The notes beneath the pieces were generated by a model. It was given only the letters and a program-made list of their open reading frames with translations, did no database searches and was not told where the DNA came from. This document shows, piece by piece, positions 60,395 to 64,000 of a stretch of DNA of 64,000 nucleotides. Location: positions 1 through 64,000 of the forward strand of contig BAXO01000001.1 in the NCBI GenBank assembly GCA_001310555.1, in the 5' to 3' direction. This DNA comes from Bacillus sp. JCM 19058. GTDB lineage: Bacteria > Bacillota > Bacilli > Bacillales_H > Bacillaceae_D. The translations under genes and the position numbers were made by a program. The first letter of the stretch is position 1. Each line of letters opens with the position of its first letter.

Positions 60395-62655
60395 TCAGTC
60401 ATTATCCATCGTTCTGATGCCAATTTCTTTAAGATATACACTGCCTACCGGTGTTTGATCAAATACAAAGCTAATTTCATTTATTTCCGCCGGTTCAAAA
60501 ACTGGATTATTTTTTTGCAAATCACTCATGGCAACCGAATAGTTTTGAAATATCGGTTCCTTCGTTGGACTGAAAGAAGTGAACGGAAATTTGAGGATGT
60601 TTCCCTCCAGCATCGGTAGCAAATACAACTCGCTGCTTAGCAGCAGGACTGCTTCATTGTCTTGTCGATCCTTAACCGCAATCGTCAAATCAATCAATGC
60701 TTCCCCTTCACCCATAGTGGCATCAAGTCTGCTGTCCGCAAGTGAAAAAACGATATCGCTATTTTCTCCTGCTTCTATTTCGGCATCCTCCAAATGAACG
60801 GTAAACCGCGCAACTTCCCCTGTGGATGAGTCCCATCCGAGCTGAACTGCACTGTACAAATCAGGAGAAAATTTCATGTTCACCCTTTCCTCCGACCACA
60901 GCGTTAAATTCTCTCCGACAAGCTTTCCGCCAGGTAAAGTAGTCGTACCCGGGTCTGCATCTTCTTCAAAGTTTCCGATTAAAGTGGTATTAGAATCCCA
61001 ATAATTAGAAATATACATCGTATCAGGAAGCCAATCGCGAGCATAGCCAAGATCCTGAAACACATCACGAAGTTCATGATCTTTTTTAAGTGTCGCGTCC
61101 AAAAATGAGGAAATCAGCACCTTCGCAGCTTCCAGCTGATCTTCCTCTGGTATGAGCTGGGCAATATTGAACACGTTATTGCTCAAGCCGATGCTGTCAC
61201 GCCTTCCCCATTCAGTGTTGAATTGTCCATGATTGGCTCCGTAAATATATACCGAAGACTTGAAATAATCAGTGTCCCCCGTAAAATCAATTCGATGAAA
61301 TTGGCTTGCCGTTCTGAATGAGCTCACGTCCATATCATGAGCACCATGCAGGGCGAGATAGTTAACATCCTCCAAAATCAATGACTGCCCGGCAGGCTTG
61401 TACAATCCATCCGTGCCCGCTATCGCTATTAATGAGCGGATATCGTAGCCGTAATCAAATTTTATGGTGGCATCCTCCGGATAAGCTGACATTTTGTTAA
61501 AAGCAGCCGCAGAGGTAATCCCTTCAGCACCGCGAGAATGACCGATTAAGGCGATCCGACTCATATCGACTTTTCGAAAAAGGGGTGTTCTTGTGTTTCG
61601 CTCCACTCTTCCCAAAGCTTCAAATGTTCGAGCATTAGCCATCCCCTTGCCGGATTTTCATTCTCCAGCGAGTTGAAAATGAGCAAATCATCATAAGGAG
61701 AAGCATTGAGAAAATTTTGGTCGATAGATACAAAGATATACCCTTTGCTGGCAAACAGCGTTCCCAAATATTCATAACCCCAGTCGGAATACTCCGTAGC
61801 AATATGATTGCCATGAACAGCAATCACCAAGGGAAACGTTCCTTCCCCATCCGGATACCAGACGAGGCCGTTCAGCGGCATCTGTTCGGGTCCGAAACCA
61901 AATGTTTTCTCCCTGCTTTTGGACCAATTGTCTACAAAAGCTGAACCATTCACCGATTCCGTCAAAAGCGAGTCTAATCGGTTAAAATCGTCACGATAAT
62001 TGTTTTCACTGCCATATGTCACGAAGCGGACCTCGTATTCACCCCGTTGTGCTGGATTGTCCATTGAAGCTGCATAGCGGTCGTCAGCTTTCATCGTTTG
62101 CAGTCGGTACGGCAAGGGAAGATCGGGATTGCCGCTGTGAAGCAGCCAATGTCCTCCTGTACCTAAAAAAAGTATTGTCAAACTTCCCAAGCATACCAAA
62201 GCGATCTTTGACTTTAATTTGTCCCCTGCGTATTGCCTTGTACTCCATCCATACAACAGTGCTCCCAGGATAGTGAGTGCAATAATCGTGCACAAAGCAA
62301 GGACCAATCCTATTTCTAATGTATTGATAAAGCAGATGACTAGTAAGATCAAAGAAGCCAGAGCGGTCCAGACGTAACGAGTGGGAAGGCGTTTGATAAG
62401 ATGGAATATGCCAGCTAAAAACCCTGTAATCAGGACAACAGCTATAATGGAAACCATCGTTCCAGTCAAGGTATCCCATAATCCGCGAGAACCTATCCAG
62501 TTAAAACTGTTGATCAAATATATCAATCCAACAGCTGCAAATAGTGCGAGGATGGCTCCTTTCCATCGGAATGTTAAAGTGGTAGGTATGCGCGGCCACC
62601 TTCTTTTCTTTCTCAATCTTTCATTTTGGGGTTCTATCCGTTCTGTTCGAGCCAT
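60395..62655 (-). CDS. Membrane-anchored alpha/beta hydrolase (frameshifted)
   Basis: A large (~753 aa) protein with four to five N-terminal membrane spans (residues ~28-175) and an extracytoplasmic alpha/beta-hydrolase domain: FPLVIAVHGNH, nucleophile GHSRG, VNYLALHGAHDMDVS and YIYGANHGQFN. A C-terminal beta-rich region follows. A missing G near 61577 breaks the frame: HPFFEK continues as VDMSRIALIGHSRG. Start ATG 62655 with AGAGG. Probably an esterase or lipase acting outside the cell; substrate unknown. Confidence 0.75.
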
Positions 62656-62737
62656 CTATTTTAGCCTCTTTCTCTTATTTTAGTTTGACTGTACGTTGTA
62701 TATTGAACGCTATGTTCGATTTTGAAATCGTTTCAGT

Positions 62738-62772
62738 AAAAAGTTCACCGCTTTCTGTAAAAGGCGGTGAAC
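62738..62772 (-). terminator. Intrinsic terminator of the SurA-N-like lipoprotein gene
   Basis: Minus strand: GTTCACCGC, 12-nt loop, GCGGTGAAC, then TTTTT. It lies ~20 nt after the stop codon and separates this gene from the hydrolase gene. Confidence 0.8.
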
Positions 62773-62792
62773 GTCTTATCTTTTTTTTCAAA

Positions 62793-63584
62793 TTATTCAA
62801 GATAACTTTGTATTTTCGCATTCTTCCTGTAGCTTGAAATGAGTTCATTTTGGGTTTCTTCTTGCCGCTCATACTCCATAATTCGCTTGATATCTTCTTT
62901 AATGTCTTCGTAAGGCAGCAATTCCCTATCCTCTAGCATTTCGTCATATCTTTCTCGAACTTCCTGCTCGGCAACCTCTTCTGTATGCTCATCGAGCTGC
63001 TGCTGCAGTTTCACCCCGTTTATCCCAATTTCTCTAACTTCAGAATCGGCTCTTTCGAATACGCCATCTCCTAGAACTTCAGCTAAATCAGAAATATATG
63101 CTTCAATTTCTTCCTCCGTAGGATTGTAATCATAGTCATTAAGCGCCTCTTCAAAAAGAAGGTTACCAATATGAGCATTGAAAGCTTGCTGATAAGCTTC
63201 TGCCAGTTCGGCTTGAGTCAACGTTTGCGATACGTTCCCCTGATATATTTCCTGAAGCAGACTCCTATCCAGCTCTTCCTTTGAAATATCTCTGTTGTTT
63301 AGGGTTCCCACGACATCAGGTAAATCCAGTTTGTCTCCATCAGTAATTGTAATAAAATTTAGTATTTCGATAGGCTCAACATCTGCATTTTCATTGGAGT
63401 TGCCGTCTGTGCTTTCATTTTTGCTGCTATCGATAGCTTCATCCTGCTCTTCATTTTCCATGTTTTGATTTGTATGAACAGGAGACACATCAGCATTATT
63501 TGATTCAAGGTTATCATCATTACTGCATGCAGTCAGGAAAAGAAATAACACAGCTGAAAGTAATGCCAATTTTCTAAAATTCAT
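62793..63584 (-). CDS. SurA-N-like lipoprotein chaperone
   Basis: Intact 263-aa lipoprotein: signal with lipobox LTAC, a long acidic Ser/Asn/Glu-rich linker (~20-75), then a helical domain. That domain reads VVGTLNNRDISKEELDRSLLQEIYQ and TEEEIEAYISDLAEVLGD, as in SurA/PrsA N-terminal chaperone domains. The PPIase domain of PrsA is absent. Probably assists folding outside the membrane. Upstream neighbour is another lipoprotein. Confidence 0.72.
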   Translation of the reverse strand: MNFRKLALLSAVLFLFLTACSNDDNLESNNADVSPVHTNQNMENEEQDEAIDSSKNESTDGNSNENADVEPIEILNFITITDGDKLDLPDVVGTLNNRDISKEELDRSLLQEIYQGNVSQTLTQAELAEAYQQAFNAHIGNLLFEEALNDYDYNPTEEEIEAYISDLAEVLGDGVFERADSEVREIGINGVKLQQQLDEHTEEVAEQEVRERYDEMLEDRELLPYEDIKEDIKRIMEYERQEETQNELISSYRKNAKIQSYLE

Positions 63585-63647
63585 ACGATTAAAAACTCCT
63601 AATTCCTTTGATTTTTAAAAACAACATCTATTTTTTTAATCGTTCCA

Positions 63648-64000
63648 TCACTCGGCTTTTCCAGTAAGCTGAGTCGGCTTTCCATTGCGGAGAACCTCTA
63701 CATCAAGAGGAACATAAACCTCGTATCGGGCATCACAATTAGCTAAACCAAAACAGCTGGCTTTTAGATTCAAAGTATTTTCCTCCAAGCTCCAATCGGT
63801 GTCAGCCGATCCACTTTTAACGTGCAGCTTTCTTACTACTTTCACATTCTCACGTTCTTCAGCAAAAAGATCAGTTGGAATACTATTCTGGATAACGTTC
63901 AAGCTCTTGCCATCAAATTCAAATTCTTTTTCTTCAGGTTCAGCCTCCAAATACGATGCACATGACGCTAAAATCATTAAAACAATAAGAAAAAAAACAG
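63648..64000 (-). CDS. Lipoprotein, partial (5' end beyond the window)
   Basis: The frame enters from the right edge and ends at 63648. CFFLIVLMILASCASYL is the end of a lipoprotein signal (lipobox LASC). The body, with VKVVRKLHVKSGSADTDWSLEENTLNLKASCFGLANCDARYEVYVP, looks like the beta-strand repeats of DUF4097-type adhesin domains and ends abruptly, so it may be truncated. Function unknown. Confidence 0.5.
   Translation of the reverse strand, partial: VFFLIVLMILASCASYLEAEPEEKEFEFDGKSLNVIQNSIPTDLFAEERENVKVVRKLHVKSGSADTDWSLEENTLNLKASCFGLANCDARYEVYVPLDVEVLRNGKPTQLTGKAE

Noticed and set aside
1..64000. CRISPR arrays, tRNA or rRNA genes, prophage modules
   Set aside because: Looked for repeated spacers, cloverleaf-like segments and phage genes; none recognised.

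Overview
The window looks like a chromosomal accessory stretch from a low-GC Gram-positive bacterium of the Bacillaceae. Reasons: AGGAGG-type ribosome sites, GTG and TTG starts, a GlnK/GlnL two-component pair, an AraR-like GntR/LacI regulator, YesM/YesN-type regulation of Lpl-type importers, and a TxpA-like small toxin. Many exported proteins are rich in Asp and Glu, which would suit an alkaliphilic or salt-tolerant relative (Shouchella/Alkalihalobacillus-like); this is inference. I saw no rRNA, tRNA, CRISPR array or phage.

A dominant technical feature is single-base indels, mostly in runs of A/T or G/C. They break about 30 otherwise coherent genes. In nearly every case adding or removing one base restores a full-length family member, so most are more likely sequence errors than real decay. 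I annotate such genes over their full reconstructed span and mark the breaks. A few loci do look truly degraded: a serine protease lacking its catalytic Ser, a transposase tail and a short-chain dehydrogenase relic.

Layout. 0.4-2.8 kb (+): TetR regulator, short-chain dehydrogenase and two small YdcZ-type membrane proteins, with a shared operator. 3-7.4 kb: broken protease, AAC(3)-family acetyltransferase, DHFR-like reductase, ArsR plus SRPBCC pair, transposase relic. 7.5-12.7 kb: glnK-glnL (+) convergent with a glutamine-type ABC importer glnQ-H-M-P (-), with tandem decamers resembling GlnL boxes upstream of glnQ. 13-31.4 kb (all -): a polysaccharide locus in the order LplABC-type importer, sulfatase, GH16 enzyme with discoidin domain, second sulfatase, LacI regulator, second sugar importer, GH94 phosphorylase of sophorooligosaccharide type, and an AraR-like regulator. 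Two promoters (before sulfatase 1 and before lacI) carry the same palindromic operator just downstream of the -10.

31.9-32.7 kb (+): a broken methyltransferase flanked by a ~70-bp direct repeat. 33.5-44.4 kb (-): DeoR regulator, then an operon of phnX, a PhpC-like iron alcohol dehydrogenase, a secreted PLD-like protein, a Dpp/Opp-type importer (A-B-C-D-F) and a cytoplasmic metallophosphoesterase. There is no phnW. I read this as a candidate pathway for hydroxyethylphosphonate or its esters: cleave outside, import, hydrolyse, oxidise to phosphonoacetaldehyde, split to acetaldehyde and phosphate. This is the most novel-looking system in the window.

44.9-47.3 kb (-): an unannotated type I holin-like toxin with hairpins, then malate synthase G. 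47.6-59 kb (-): YesN-type regulator, cre-like site, Lpl-type binding protein, two paralogous GHL6-like putative glycosidases flanking a YesM-type kinase, and two permeases. 59-64 kb (-): dehydrogenase relic, large membrane-anchored alpha/beta hydrolase, SurA-N-like lipoprotein, and a lipoprotein cut by the window edge.
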